The notes: generated by a model from the letters alone, not told the origin. A DNA stretch of 64,000 bases from Saprospiraceae bacterium (GCA_016713025.1 JADJPZ010000004.1:744001-808000), one strand, 5' to 3'; numbered from the stretch's first letter, positions 9,801 through 19,122 are shown. A program made the numbers and translations.

Positions 9801-10044
9801 GGAAGGGAAACTTTCGGCCAAAACAGAAGGCAGGTTACTAACTGACAGAGATGTGAAGACTGCATGTCAGACTTCTTGTCCTACTGGTGCCATCACATTT
9901 GGTGATATGAATGATAAGAAAGGTGATCTGACTTCAAAGTTGGAGTCGCCACTCAATTATATAGCTTTGGAAGAAATCAACGTAAGATCTTCAGTTACTT
10001 ATACCATGAAGGTCAATAACAGAGACAAATCCCTGGATGCTTAA
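6880..10044 (+). CDS. actB: Alternative complex III subunit ActB, molybdopterin-like/iron-sulfur protein
   Basis: A 1054-residue fusion characteristic of ACIII. A twin-arginine signal (R47-R48 in GNRRDFLKF) leads to a lipobox-like Cys67 (AAGC), so it is probably Tat-exported and lipid-anchored. Residues ~75-750 resemble a molybdopterin oxidoreductase catalytic domain; in this family the domain lacks the cofactor. Residues ~800-1040 hold a ferredoxin-like domain with four cysteine clusters: CIGCGACTVAC, CQHCDNAPCENVCP, CIGTRYCANNCP, and CSFC...CQTSCP. These should hold Fe-S clusters wiring quinol oxidation to ActA. Its place between actA and actC is the canonical order. Confidence 0.93.
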   Translation: MKNQSDNIWIGQKDLTRDEEFMQLAEQEFAEEQVSYADMTSNLSGNRRDFLKFLGFGLGAATVAAGCDIPVKRAIPYVVKPDTIVPGIANYYASTFVNGGDYCPVLVKTREGRPIKIEGNDLSSITGGGTSARAQASVLSLYDTNRFSGPKIKDGAGWKDSSWSEMDKLAVTTISASNNIRLVTNTIMSPTAKKAIAEFSAKYPSVKVVTYDPVSASALLDANEQNFGIRAIPSYHFDKADVIVSFNADFLGTWISPIEYAAAYAKGRKINDVTKARMSRHIQVENHMSLSGSNADNRILVKPSEQGVAIAHLYNEITGSGAGANGLNAKAKKALSKVATELKAASGKALVVSASNNVNEQLMVNAINNALGSYGTTIDMGATSNQRQGNDKALKSLVDEIKTGSVDLIIFWGANPVYDSAYSTDLATSLGKVKNKISFAGVNDETTDMCTVVAPAHHFLEAWGDVEAKNGHFTLIQPTIAPLFDTRQAELSLLIWAGSANVDLTKDQPYYEYLKQSWNTSQFKAQNEFSSFQAFWDNAVHDGVFIAGNGGAPSYKSAVIGEVTKPVSAELEISYYETVHMANGQYSGNPWLMEMADPVTRTTWGNYLAVPVNFDGVKTMVGFNDLVDGDLVELTIGKKTVTLPVVQQFGQMPGTVSLALGYGRTLAGNTGTNVGVNVNDSLTVGADGPQYYNTKVTVSNKKGKEKDFSCVQYHHTIGVKGIDKETNTEINADEAALVFFDYFTGVKGFQGALTDRSVIYTANVKELKNSVEHLQKRRKHAQHLNEQQIYGGFDHMYSLGHHWGMHVDLNACIGCGACTVACMSENNVPVVGKHEVAIHHEMTWLRIDRYYYGDVENPNTIYQPMMCQHCDNAPCENVCPVNATNHSAEGLNQMAYNRCIGTRYCANNCPYKVRRFNWLDYTKADIWPANQPRLQQENVPFMADNLTRMVLNPDVTVRSRGVIEKCSFCVQRIQEGKLSAKTEGRLLTDRDVKTACQTSCPTGAITFGDMNDKKGDLTSKLESPLNYIALEEINVRSSVTYTMKVNNRDKSLDA

Positions 10045-10090
10045 TTTATAATTTCATTTTAAAAAGATAATAACATTCTAAATATAAACA

Positions 10091-11509
10091 ATGAGTGCTG
10101 TTGTAAGTCCAATTAGAAAACCTCTGATAACCGGTAATAAAACTTACCATCAGATTACAGAGGATTTGATATCACCAACTGAAAAGACACCAACCAAGGA
10201 GTGGATTATAGGTTTTATTTTATCGGTTGCTGTATTGACCTGGGGTGTGTTTTGTATTATATGGACCATTTGGGTTGGTATTGGTTCGTGGAATCTAAAC
10301 CGTACCATAAACTGGTCATGGGATATTACCAACTTCGTTTGGTGGATCGGTATCGGTCATGCGGGTACCTTGATTTCTGCCATTCTTTTACTTTTCAGAC
10401 AGAAATGGCGTACAGGAGTCAACAGGGCTGCAGAAGCTATGACGATTTTTGCTGTAATGTGTGCAGGGTTGTTTCCTTTGATACACATGGGACGTATTTG
10501 GCTGGCAATGTTTATCCTGCCTTATCCGAATACCAGAGGCCCGCTTTGGCCCAATTTTAACTCACCACTTCTTTGGGACGTATTTGCCATCTCGACTTAT
10601 CTTACGGTTTCATTGTTGTTTTGGTACACGGGATTGGTTCCTGACTTTGCCACAGTAAGAGATAGAGCTAAAGGATTAAGAAGGAAAATTTATAACACAC
10701 TTTCATTTGGATGGACCGGATCAGCAAAACATTGGCAAAGATGGGAATCTTTATCGTTGGTTCTTGCGGGTCTTTCGACTCCACTTGTACTTTCTGTGCA
10801 CACGATCGTAAGTTTTGACTTCGCCACTTCTGTGATACCTGGCTGGCATACTACCATATTTCCTCCATACTTTGTAGCAGGAGCGATTTTCTCTGGTTTT
10901 GCTATGGTATTGACATTAATGATTATCACGCGAAAACTTTTGCATCTGGAAGACTACATCACAGTAGAGCACATTGAGTCCATGAATAAAGTGATACTTC
11001 TTACAGGTACTATTGTCGGTGTAGCTTATCTTACGGAATTGTTTATTGCCTGGTATTCAGGGTATGTTTATGAGCAGTTTGCTTTTTTCAACAGGGCTTT
11101 AGGACCCTACTGGTGGTCATATTTCGGCATGATGTTTTGTAACGTGATTTCACCTCAGTTTTTCTGGAAAAAATCATGGAGAAGAAACATTACGTTAACA
11201 TTTTTCCTTTCCATAGTAGTTAATATCGGGATGTGGTTTGAACGTTTTGTAATCATTGCCACTACATTGGCGAGAGATTATTTACCTTCAAGTTGGAGCT
11301 TATATTCTCCAAGTTGGGTTGAGATCGGTATTTATTTGGGTACATTTGGATTGTTCTTCACATGTTATCTGATTTTTGTAAGGGTGGCACCTGTGGTCGC
11401 AGTTGCAGAAGTTAAGGCCATCCTTAAATCCGCTGGTAACCAGTATGTAGGTGAAAATGCAACTCATAAACACCACAATCATGGTCATTCCAATACAGAA
11501 CATCATTAA
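10091..11509 (+). CDS. actC: Alternative complex III subunit ActC, NrfD-like quinol-binding membrane subunit
   Basis: A 472-residue polytopic membrane protein of the NrfD/PsrC family with about ten hydrophobic helices. The motifs WIGIGHAGTLISAILLLF and FPLIHMGRIWLAMF are characteristic of the quinol-site region. The N-terminal ~35 residues are hydrophilic, and the C-terminus ends in a His-rich tail (THKHHNHGHSNTEHH). In ACIII this subunit binds menaquinol and hands electrons to the ActB clusters. It is separated from actD by 22 bases. Confidence 0.93.
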   Translation: MSAVVSPIRKPLITGNKTYHQITEDLISPTEKTPTKEWIIGFILSVAVLTWGVFCIIWTIWVGIGSWNLNRTINWSWDITNFVWWIGIGHAGTLISAILLLFRQKWRTGVNRAAEAMTIFAVMCAGLFPLIHMGRIWLAMFILPYPNTRGPLWPNFNSPLLWDVFAISTYLTVSLLFWYTGLVPDFATVRDRAKGLRRKIYNTLSFGWTGSAKHWQRWESLSLVLAGLSTPLVLSVHTIVSFDFATSVIPGWHTTIFPPYFVAGAIFSGFAMVLTLMIITRKLLHLEDYITVEHIESMNKVILLTGTIVGVAYLTELFIAWYSGYVYEQFAFFNRALGPYWWSYFGMMFCNVISPQFFWKKSWRRNITLTFFLSIVVNIGMWFERFVIIATTLARDYLPSSWSLYSPSWVEIGIYLGTFGLFFTCYLIFVRVAPVVAVAEVKAILKSAGNQYVGENATHKHHNHGHSNTEHH

Positions 11510-11531
11510 ATAATATAAATAAACATTATAA

Positions 11532-12059
11532 ATGGCACAAAATAATCATAACACTGAAGTTATATATGGTCTATATGATGATGAAGAAGATCTGTTACAT
11601 GCTGTAAAAACAGCCAAAAACAGTCATCTTGAAATACATGATGTTTTTTCTCCGTTTCCTGTGCACGGTTTGGATCCGATTCTGGGATTGGAAGAATCCA
11701 GATTACACCAGGCTGGGTTTATCTACGGTGCTTTGGGTACGTTGACCGCATTTTTAGGCATGACATGGATTTTTACCAAAGATTGGCCAAATATTTTTGG
11801 TGGCAAACCATATTGGTCCGTTCCTGCTTTTATACCGATTACTTTTGAGATGACAGTATTATTTTCAGCTATAGGAATGACTGTAACATTTTATATTATC
11901 AATGGTTTGGGTCCGGGAGTAGTCAATAAGCATTTGGACGACAGGATCACTGATGACAAGTTTTGTATAGCATTTGACAAATCTCAGGTAAGTGTAGAGA
12001 ATGCGGAGGCATTCTTTAAGTCAACCGGGGCATCTGAGGTTAATTCTAAAACAATTTAA
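11532..12059 (+). CDS. actD: Alternative complex III subunit ActD (DUF3341)
   Basis: A 175-residue protein with a soluble N-terminus, VIYGLYDDEEDLLHAVKTA (~10-28) and 'IHDVFSPFPVHGLD', diagnostic of DUF3341. Two membrane helices (~60-80 and ~95-125) follow, then a short soluble C-terminus. In ACIII it is a structural subunit beside ActC. It sits between actC and actE with gaps of 22 and 11 bases, consistent with translational coupling. Confidence 0.9.
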   Translation: MAQNNHNTEVIYGLYDDEEDLLHAVKTAKNSHLEIHDVFSPFPVHGLDPILGLEESRLHQAGFIYGALGTLTAFLGMTWIFTKDWPNIFGGKPYWSVPAFIPITFEMTVLFSAIGMTVTFYIINGLGPGVVNKHLDDRITDDKFCIAFDKSQVSVENAEAFFKSTGASEVNSKTI

Positions 12060-12070
12060 GAATAGAAATA

Positions 12071-12880
12071 ATGAATATCAAATATCAAATTTTCGGATTT
12101 TTATTATTCATTGCGTTGATATCCATGTCATCATGTCAGTCTGCTGGCGTTAATAAGACAGGGAGCGAATATATGCCGGATATGGCGCATTCCGTGGCAT
12201 ACGAAGCCAATACTTATGGGTACTATTACAACAATAGATGGGGTAGTGAAGATGATCTTCATAAAATGGCTCAACCACGACAAGCTGTTGAAGGTACAAT
12301 AGCTCGAGGTTACGTTGGTTCAAAAAGTGCAGGCACGGGAATATCTTACCATCCAAATGGCAGTGTTCCATACTATTATGCGAATACGGAAGAAGACAGA
12401 ACCAGAGCTATAGCTGAAATTTCTAAAAATCCTTTTCCTATTACAAAAGCAAGTCTGGAAAACGGTAAGTTGCTCTACAATATACAGTGCGCCATATGTC
12501 ATGGTGAAAAAGCTGATGGTGCGGGCTACCTTGTAAGAGATGATGGTGGAAAATATCCGGTACAACCAGCTAATTTATTGTCAGATGAGTTTGTTGCTGC
12601 ATCCAATGGCAGATATTATCATACGCTCATCTATGGTCGAAATTTGATGGGAGGATACTCAGACAAACTTTCTTATGAAGAAAGATGGAACGTAATACAG
12701 TATATCAGGTCTTTACAAGCAGCAAGCAAAAAGTTGGAGTACAATGAAAAGATAAACACATTCAATACTACGGACACTCCATACAGCGTAGTTGCAGTTC
12801 AAAAGGCTGCTGCCAATGTCGTCATAGCAACTCCCACTGAAGAAGCCATGAAGCAGGAAACAAAAAAAAGTGAACATTAA
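12071..12880 (+). CDS. actE: Alternative complex III subunit ActE, monoheme cytochrome c lipoprotein
   Basis: A 269-residue lipoprotein. Signal MNIKYQIFGFLLFIALISM is followed by a lipobox ending at the cysteine of SSCQS. Segments YMPDMAHSVAYEANT and MAQPRQAVEGTIARG are typical of the ActE N-terminal arm. A class-I cytochrome c domain follows with CAICH (~141-145) and a distal Met candidate in NLMGGYSDKL. It forms the electron exit of ACIII together with ActA. Gene order is canonical. Confidence 0.92.
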   Translation: MNIKYQIFGFLLFIALISMSSCQSAGVNKTGSEYMPDMAHSVAYEANTYGYYYNNRWGSEDDLHKMAQPRQAVEGTIARGYVGSKSAGTGISYHPNGSVPYYYANTEEDRTRAIAEISKNPFPITKASLENGKLLYNIQCAICHGEKADGAGYLVRDDGGKYPVQPANLLSDEFVAASNGRYYHTLIYGRNLMGGYSDKLSYEERWNVIQYIRSLQAASKKLEYNEKINTFNTTDTPYSVVAVQKAAANVVIATPTEEAMKQETKKSEH

Positions 12881-12910
12881 ATTTTAATAGATAAAAAGTA
12901 ATATAACGAT

Positions 12911-14194
12911 ATGAACCAATATACAATGACTTCCGGGCACCGCAATGTTTTATTTGGTGCCATGGGTATAGGTTTGATCTGTATGATTTTAACCTGGATC
13001 GGAGATGATGTTCACCATACCAGATTTTGGAGTAATTTTTTGCATAATTCTGTGTTTTTTACTATGATATCTGCAATGGCATTATTTTTCATTGCCGCAT
13101 GTATCACAGCTTATGCTGGCTGGCATACTACTTTTAAGAGAATCTGGGAGGCTTATTCTATGTTTTTATTGGTAGGCCTTGGATTGATACTAATCGTTGG
13201 CTTGGGTGTATATATGCACTGGCATCATCTGTATCACTGGAATGTGGAAGAAGACGTAGCTAATGATCCTATTTTGAAAGGTAAGGCTTCTTTCCTCAAC
13301 AAGAATTGGTACTTCTTCGGTACCTTAATTTTTGTGGGTGCTTGGGCATTTATTGCTCATAAACTGCGATCACTGTCTTTGGAAGAAGATAAATCAGGTA
13401 ATGCTTCCTTTGCTCAACACAAATCCATGAGAGTTTGGGCCGCGGCACTCCTTCCTATTATAGGTTTTACAAGTGCTGCTTTGATATGGCAATGGGTGAT
13501 GAGTGTGGATGCACACTGGTATAGTACACTCTTTGCTTGGTACTCCACTGCAAGTGCTTTTGTTTCTATGATTGCTCTTACTATACTTCTAATCATATTT
13601 CTGAAATCTAACGGGTATTATGGGGAAGTGAATGAAAACCATCTTCATGACTTAGGTAAGTTTTTATTTGCTATCAGTGTATTTTGGACTTACCTATGGT
13701 TTTCTCAATTTATGTTGATATGGTATGCCAATATCGGTGAAGAAACCATTTATTTTAAAGAAAGATATAATAATTATCCGGCATTGTTTTTTGGTAACCT
13801 AATCATAAACTTTTTGGTTCCTTTCTTTGTATTGATGCGGAATGACACTAAAAGAAAGTATGGATCACTGAGTTTTGTAGCCATAGTAGTTTTGTTGGGA
13901 CATTGGATAGATTATTTCCTGATGATAAAGCCCGGAGCTTTGATCAATGCAAGTCATTCTCACGGTCATGCTGAAGATCATGGCGGAGATGCAGCTCATG
14001 CAGCAGGTCACGGTGCAGAACATGTTTCGAATTTTGTTGCAGGTTTTTCGATGCCTGGTTTGCTTGAGATTGGTACATTCATTGGCTTTTTAGGATTGTT
14101 TATGTATGTTTCATTGATAGTTTTATCAAAATCTGCTTTGGTACCCAAAAATGATCCATATCTGGATGAAAGCATGCATCATCATGTTATATAA
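12911..14194 (+). CDS. actF: Alternative complex III subunit ActF, second quinone-binding-type membrane subunit
   Basis: A 427-residue polytopic protein with about ten helices, distantly related to ActC. It includes 'MHWHHLYHWNVEEDV' and 'SVDAHWYSTLFAWY', typical of quinol:cytochrome c oxidoreductase subunit 2. A His-rich loop (~residues 350-372, HSHGHAEDHGGDAAHAAGHG) and a C-terminal MHHHVI are unusual. It pairs with ActC in the membrane sector of ACIII. coxB starts 37 bases downstream, so the complex III and complex IV genes appear to be co-transcribed, in line with ACIII-oxidase supercomplexes known in Bacteroidota. Confidence 0.9.
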   Translation: MNQYTMTSGHRNVLFGAMGIGLICMILTWIGDDVHHTRFWSNFLHNSVFFTMISAMALFFIAACITAYAGWHTTFKRIWEAYSMFLLVGLGLILIVGLGVYMHWHHLYHWNVEEDVANDPILKGKASFLNKNWYFFGTLIFVGAWAFIAHKLRSLSLEEDKSGNASFAQHKSMRVWAAALLPIIGFTSAALIWQWVMSVDAHWYSTLFAWYSTASAFVSMIALTILLIIFLKSNGYYGEVNENHLHDLGKFLFAISVFWTYLWFSQFMLIWYANIGEETIYFKERYNNYPALFFGNLIINFLVPFFVLMRNDTKRKYGSLSFVAIVVLLGHWIDYFLMIKPGALINASHSHGHAEDHGGDAAHAAGHGAEHVSNFVAGFSMPGLLEIGTFIGFLGLFMYVSLIVLSKSALVPKNDPYLDESMHHHVI

Positions 14195-14231
14195 CAAAAA
14201 TAAATTGATTAAAAGACAAATATTATAAAAG

Positions 14232-15749
14232 ATGACTTATTTAGTAGCTTTTGGAATAATATTCCTTCTTGCAGTCATAGTAATACAGATAGGTAAATTA
14301 TCTGAACTTGCTGCCAAAATCAGAGGGGAAGAAGTAGTAGAAAGAGCAAGCAATGATACTCAGGGAAAGGCTTTAATGGTCTTTATGGTGGTATTTTTAG
14401 TAGGCTGTGTAGCATCTGCTATATACTATAAAAATGACATGTTAGGTTATGGCCCTTTGACATCTGCGTCAGCTCATGGATTTGAGCTGGATCATATTTT
14501 TAATGTCACTTTGTTTTTTACTGGCATTGTATTCATAATTACACATATTGTCTTGTTTTGGTTTGCTTACAAATACAGAAGTCTTGATAAGAGAAAAGCT
14601 TTATTTTTTGCACACGATTCAAAACTGGAAATGATCTGGACTATTGTTCCAGCAGTAGTTATGACATATCTGGTTGCCAACGGACTTATAGCCTGGAATA
14701 ATATTTTTCCTACACTTACAGAAGAAGATAAACATATTGAAATTGAAGCCACAGGGTACCAATTTGCCTGGGACATAAGATATCCCGGTTCTGACGGAAA
14801 ACTTGGAAATAAAGATTTCAGACTCATTGACCCGGCCACTAACTCCCTTGGTATTGACTGGAAAGACGAAGCATCAGTGGACGATATTATCTTAGGTGGA
14901 GCTGATAAGATTGTTTTGCCAAAGGATTCTTTGATAAAAGTGAGAATAACTGCAAAAGATGTGTTGCACAACTTTTACCTTCCGCATTTCAGGGTGAAAA
15001 TGGACGCTGTACCCGGCTTACCAACTTCGTTTATCTTCACTCCTGTTTTGACGACAAAAGAGTTCAGAGAACAATTGAGTAAATATCCTGAGTGGCAGGT
15101 ACCATCTGACCCTAATGATCCGGAAGGCCCTAAAAAATGGGAGACTTTTGAATTTGAACTTGCCTGTGCTGAATTATGTGGTAAAGGTCACTACTCTATG
15201 AGAAGGCTGGTAGAAATAGTAACTCGTGACGAATTTAATACCTGGTTGGCTGGTCAAAAACCATATTATGCATCCAATATAAGAGGAACCGAAAAAGATC
15301 CTTGGGATGGTAAAAAACTTTTTCCTTATGAAATTAAAGCAAGAGGTTTTGAACTAAGATCTGCTGTGGCACGATATGTTGATGATACAACGGGAACGAT
15401 GAGTAATATCATCAATCTTGACCATGTTTTTTACAATACAGGATCGTCAGATCTCAATTCTGAAATTTCAAAACATGAACTTGACAATCTGGTAACACTT
15501 ATGGGAAGGTTTCCAAAATTGCGAGTTGAATTGGCAGGGCACACTGACAATGTAGGTGATGCTGCTGCAAACCTTCAATTGTCAAATGCAAGAGCCGATA
15601 AAGTCAAAGCTTATTTAGTTGAAAAGGGTGTAGCAACAGCTCGAATGATTGCTAAAGGGTATGGACAAGGCGCTCCTTTGGAATCTAATGATACACCTGC
15701 AGGCAGAAAGAAAAACAGAAGAACTGAACTTAAAATTTTATCAAAATAA
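14232..15749 (+). CDS. coxB: Cytochrome c oxidase subunit II fused to an OmpA peptidoglycan-binding domain
   Basis: A 505-residue protein. An N-terminal helix, then helices at ~45-65, ~90-115 and ~133-158, anchor a cupredoxin domain. Its CuA ligands are all visible: the His of LHNFYLPHF plus C312, E314, C316, H320 and M323. From ~residue 392 to the end there is a complete OmpA-like domain ('HVFYNTGSSDL', 'GHTDNVGDAA', 'LSNARADKVKAYL', 'GKKNRRTELKI'-type end). The diaminopimelate-binding Asp439 and Arg454 are present. Subunit II normally ends soon after the CuA site, so this fusion would tether the oxidase to the cell wall (inference). Frame is continuous across the junction. Confidence 0.92.
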   Translation: MTYLVAFGIIFLLAVIVIQIGKLSELAAKIRGEEVVERASNDTQGKALMVFMVVFLVGCVASAIYYKNDMLGYGPLTSASAHGFELDHIFNVTLFFTGIVFIITHIVLFWFAYKYRSLDKRKALFFAHDSKLEMIWTIVPAVVMTYLVANGLIAWNNIFPTLTEEDKHIEIEATGYQFAWDIRYPGSDGKLGNKDFRLIDPATNSLGIDWKDEASVDDIILGGADKIVLPKDSLIKVRITAKDVLHNFYLPHFRVKMDAVPGLPTSFIFTPVLTTKEFREQLSKYPEWQVPSDPNDPEGPKKWETFEFELACAELCGKGHYSMRRLVEIVTRDEFNTWLAGQKPYYASNIRGTEKDPWDGKKLFPYEIKARGFELRSAVARYVDDTTGTMSNIINLDHVFYNTGSSDLNSEISKHELDNLVTLMGRFPKLRVELAGHTDNVGDAAANLQLSNARADKVKAYLVEKGVATARMIAKGYGQGAPLESNDTPAGRKKNRRTELKILSK

Positions 15750-15771
15750 AAATTTGTAAAAATTAGTTATT

Positions 15772-17616
15772 ATGTCGAATGTAACGCACATAGAACAAGA
15801 TGCCCTGATTCGTGATAATGGTTATAATGATCACTTTCATGACCATCATCATGGGGATAAGTACCAAACCAATTTTATCTTCCATTACATATTCTCAATG
15901 GATCATAAGATAATAGCCAGACAATTTTTGATCACCGGAATTATTTGGGCAATTATCGGAGCTGCCATGTCTGTGGTTTTTAGACTTCAATTGGGTTTTC
16001 CTGAGGAGAGTCTGACATGGATTAAGCCATTCTTGGGAAAATGGATCGTAGTTGATCCTACTACTGGAATTGGAAAATTGGCTCCGGAATTTTATTACGC
16101 CTTAGTTACCATGCACGGTACGATCATAGTATTCTTTGTATTGACTGCCGGATTAAGTGGTACTTTTAGTAATCTATTGATCCCCTTACAGATCGGGGCA
16201 AGGGATATGGCTTCACCATTCCTTAATATGCTGTCATATTGGTTTTTCTTTTTAGCTGGTATTGTGATGTTTTATTCACTATTTCTCAGTACAGGACCGT
16301 TCTCTGGTGGTTGGGTGGCATATCCTCCACTAAGTGCTTTGCCACAGGCATCTTCAGGATCAGGTACAGGTATGACGCTGTGGTTAGTGAGTCTTACATT
16401 ATTTGTGGTTTCAGTTTTACTGGGTGGTATCAATTACATAACCACTATACTTAACCTCAGAACGAAAGGTATGACTATGTGGAGAATGCCGCTTCCTATT
16501 TGGGCATTTTTTGTAACTGCGATACTAGGTTTATTGTCATTTCCTGTACTGGCGTCAGGATTCTTTATGTTGATTTTTGATAGAAGTCTTGGTACCAGTT
16601 TCTTTCTAAGTGATATATTTATTGCTGGTCAGGCTTTAGACAGAGTAGGAGGTAGCCCCATATTGTATCAGCATCTATTCTGGTTTTTAGGTCATCCTGA
16701 GGTATATATTATTATCTTACCAGCTATGGGATTGACTTCTGAAGTATTGTCTGTTCATGCGAGAAAACCTATATTTGGTTACCGTGCTATGGTGTATTCC
16801 ATTATGGCCATTGGTTTCCTTTCATTTATTGTTTGGGCACACCACATGTTTATGGCAGGTGTCAACCCTTTTATTTCTAACTTTTTTGTAGTTTTTACCT
16901 TAATAATAGCTGTTCCGTCTGCCGTTAAGGTGTTCAACTGGATTACGACTCTTTATGGCGGTAATCTCCGACTCAATACTCCGATGTTGTTTGCCATAGG
17001 ATTTGTTTCCATGTTTATCTCAGGAGGTCTTACTGGGATATTTTTAGGAAACTCTGCTATTGATATTCAGATGCATGATACCTATTTTGTAGTTGCACAC
17101 TTTCATATAGTAATGGGTGTTGCTGCATTTTTTGGTATGTTTGCCGGTGTGTATCATTGGTATCCAAAGATGTACGGAAGATTTATGAATGAAACATTGG
17201 GTAAGATACATTTTTGGGGAACCATGATCTGTGCTTATGCTATTTTCTGGCCGATGCACTATATAGGTATGGCAGGAGTTCCACGACGATACTATTCTTT
17301 TGATGCTTTTGATGCATTTAAACATTTTACTGAAATGAATAAATTCATCACCATTTTTGCCATTATAGCCTTTTTTATACAACTGGTCTTTGTCATCAAT
17401 TTCTTCTACAGTATTTGGAAAGGCAAAAAAGTCAAGTCTCAAAATCCGTGGGAAGCTACCACATTGGAGTGGACAACACCTATCGAGCCGATACACGGAA
17501 ACTGGCCTGGTAATCTTCCCGTTGTGCACAGATGGGCGTATGACTATAACAAAGATGAGCGGGAATTTGTACAACAGCACATCCCTTTGAAAGAAGGTGA
17601 AGTGGGTGACCATTGA
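15772..17616 (+). CDS. coxA: Cytochrome c oxidase subunit I
   Basis: A 614-residue heme-copper oxidase catalytic subunit with 12 core helices. Ligands are visible: H115 (MHGTI) and H445 for the low-spin heme, H443 (AHFH) for the high-spin heme. H308, H357 and H358 bind CuB, and Y312 of the HPEVY motif is the cross-linked tyrosine. It reduces oxygen and pumps protons. The hydrophilic N-terminus is His-rich (HFHDHHHGD). coxB lies 22 bases upstream and ctaB 22 bases downstream. Confidence 0.96.
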   Translation: MSNVTHIEQDALIRDNGYNDHFHDHHHGDKYQTNFIFHYIFSMDHKIIARQFLITGIIWAIIGAAMSVVFRLQLGFPEESLTWIKPFLGKWIVVDPTTGIGKLAPEFYYALVTMHGTIIVFFVLTAGLSGTFSNLLIPLQIGARDMASPFLNMLSYWFFFLAGIVMFYSLFLSTGPFSGGWVAYPPLSALPQASSGSGTGMTLWLVSLTLFVVSVLLGGINYITTILNLRTKGMTMWRMPLPIWAFFVTAILGLLSFPVLASGFFMLIFDRSLGTSFFLSDIFIAGQALDRVGGSPILYQHLFWFLGHPEVYIIILPAMGLTSEVLSVHARKPIFGYRAMVYSIMAIGFLSFIVWAHHMFMAGVNPFISNFFVVFTLIIAVPSAVKVFNWITTLYGGNLRLNTPMLFAIGFVSMFISGGLTGIFLGNSAIDIQMHDTYFVVAHFHIVMGVAAFFGMFAGVYHWYPKMYGRFMNETLGKIHFWGTMICAYAIFWPMHYIGMAGVPRRYYSFDAFDAFKHFTEMNKFITIFAIIAFFIQLVFVINFFYSIWKGKKVKSQNPWEATTLEWTTPIEPIHGNWPGNLPVVHRWAYDYNKDEREFVQQHIPLKEGEVGDH

Positions 17617-17638
17617 TCTGGAAAAATAATATCACATC

Positions 17639-18538
17639 TTGAAAAATAATTCGATATACACAGCATCCGTTCCACAACATCGAGCCTTTGCAGGTAAGAT
17701 AAGGGATTACGTTATGCTCGTAAAGATGAGGTTGAGTATAGTTGTAGTCTTTTCTTCACTGATGGGTTACTTTATTGCATCCGGTGGAGATGCTACATTT
17801 TCAAGAGGCGTTTTACTCGCTTTTGGTGGACTTTTAGTCACTTTCGCTGCTAATGCTTTAAATCAGGTTCTTGAAAAAGATTTTGATATACTTATGACAA
17901 GAACAGCTGACAGACCTGTAGCCACTGGCCGCATGAAGTCGTCCGAAGCTGTCATGTTTGCTGGTTTAGCGTGCTTAGTTGGTATAAGTATATTGGCTTC
18001 ATTCAATCCTGTGACAGCCCTTCTTGGCATGATATCACTTATTATTTATGCATTTGTGTACACCCCATTGAAGAGGTATAGTACGCTGGCAGTAGCTGTT
18101 GGTGCTATTCCCGGTGCATTACCTGTCATGATCGGATTTGCAGCGCATGATGAGACTATCACTTACATGGCCTTAAGCATATTTACAATACAATTTTTGT
18201 GGCAATTTCCACATTTTTGGTCTATTGGTTTTTTAGGCTTTGATGATTATAATAGGGCGGGTTATAAACTGTTGCCGGTTAGAGATGAACAAATTGACAG
18301 AAACCTTGGCTTGTCTTCTATGTTTTACGCATTAATGTCTTTACCTGTTGCTGTGTTCATGTTTATGTACCTCAATGTAAGTTTTACCAGTACTATTATA
18401 GTTTGTATAGCCGGTCTGATCTATATGTTATTCAGTTATCAATTGCATAAAATATTTGATCGTCCTTCTGCAATGAAGCTTATGTTTTATTCCTTTTTGT
18501 ATCTACCTATTGTCTTACTTACATATTTATTATTTTAA
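17639..18538 (+). CDS. ctaB: Protoheme IX farnesyltransferase (heme O synthase)
   Basis: A 299-residue UbiA-type prenyltransferase that makes heme O for the oxidase. The first Asp-rich motif appears as NQVLEKDFDILMTRTADRP (~82-100) and the second as DDYNRAGYKLLPV (~202-214), with about nine helices. The start is a TTG at 17639; the first in-frame ATG is 25 codons in and would remove the conserved KIRDYVMLVK segment before helix 1. Its position between coxA and coxC-like genes is usual in Bacteroidota. Confidence 0.93.
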   Translation: MKNNSIYTASVPQHRAFAGKIRDYVMLVKMRLSIVVVFSSLMGYFIASGGDATFSRGVLLAFGGLLVTFAANALNQVLEKDFDILMTRTADRPVATGRMKSSEAVMFAGLACLVGISILASFNPVTALLGMISLIIYAFVYTPLKRYSTLAVAVGAIPGALPVMIGFAAHDETITYMALSIFTIQFLWQFPHFWSIGFLGFDDYNRAGYKLLPVRDEQIDRNLGLSSMFYALMSLPVAVFMFMYLNVSFTSTIIVCIAGLIYMLFSYQLHKIFDRPSAMKLMFYSFLYLPIVLLTYLLF

Positions 18539-18543
18539 GAAGG

Positions 18544-19122
18544 ATGAATGACAATAATATAATGATAAATAAAAGGAATACTATCCACCCGCATAAGTTT
18601 GCTCTTTGGGCGGCTATGGCGAGTATTACCATGATGTTTGGCGCTTTTACATCAGCCTATATTGTAAAACAAGCTGCCGGAAATTGGCTTGAGTTTGCTA
18701 TGCCAGTTGCGTTTTACATAAGTACACTTATGATTCTGATTTCGAGCATTACATTGCACATGTCTTTTAAAGCTTTTAAATCAGGTCTGGAATCCAGGTA
18801 TAAATTGTTTTTGTCCATTACACTGTTAGCAGGTCTTGGATTTGTGGTATTGCAGTATTTTGGTTGGACTTCTTTGTACAAGATAGGAGTTGATCTCAAA
18901 GGTAATGTGTCAGGATCATTCTTTTATCTTCTTTCAGGTATACATGCGCTGCATGTTTTGGGTGGTATTGCAGCTTTATTGGTGGCTGTGCTTCATGCAT
19001 TTACCTTAAAATTTAAAGTTACAGATCAAAGGATCAATAGATTTGACCTTGTGGTAAACTATTGGCACTTCGTTGATTTTTTATGGATATATCTTTTTAT
19101 ATTTTTATTAATAAGCAAATAA
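18544..19122 (+). CDS. Cytochrome c oxidase subunit III-family protein (first copy)
   Basis: A 192-residue five-helix protein of the heme-copper oxidase subunit III superfamily. It contains 'GIHALHVLGGIAAL' and a final 'NYWHFVDFLWIYLFI', matching the last helices of subunit III. It starts six bases after ctaB. Bacteroidota clusters commonly carry two subunit III genes side by side; this is the shorter one, and the following disrupted gene is the canonical one. Confidence 0.88.
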   Translation: MNDNNIMINKRNTIHPHKFALWAAMASITMMFGAFTSAYIVKQAAGNWLEFAMPVAFYISTLMILISSITLHMSFKAFKSGLESRYKLFLSITLLAGLGFVVLQYFGWTSLYKIGVDLKGNVSGSFFYLLSGIHALHVLGGIAALLVAVLHAFTLKFKVTDQRINRFDLVVNYWHFVDFLWIYLFIFLLISK

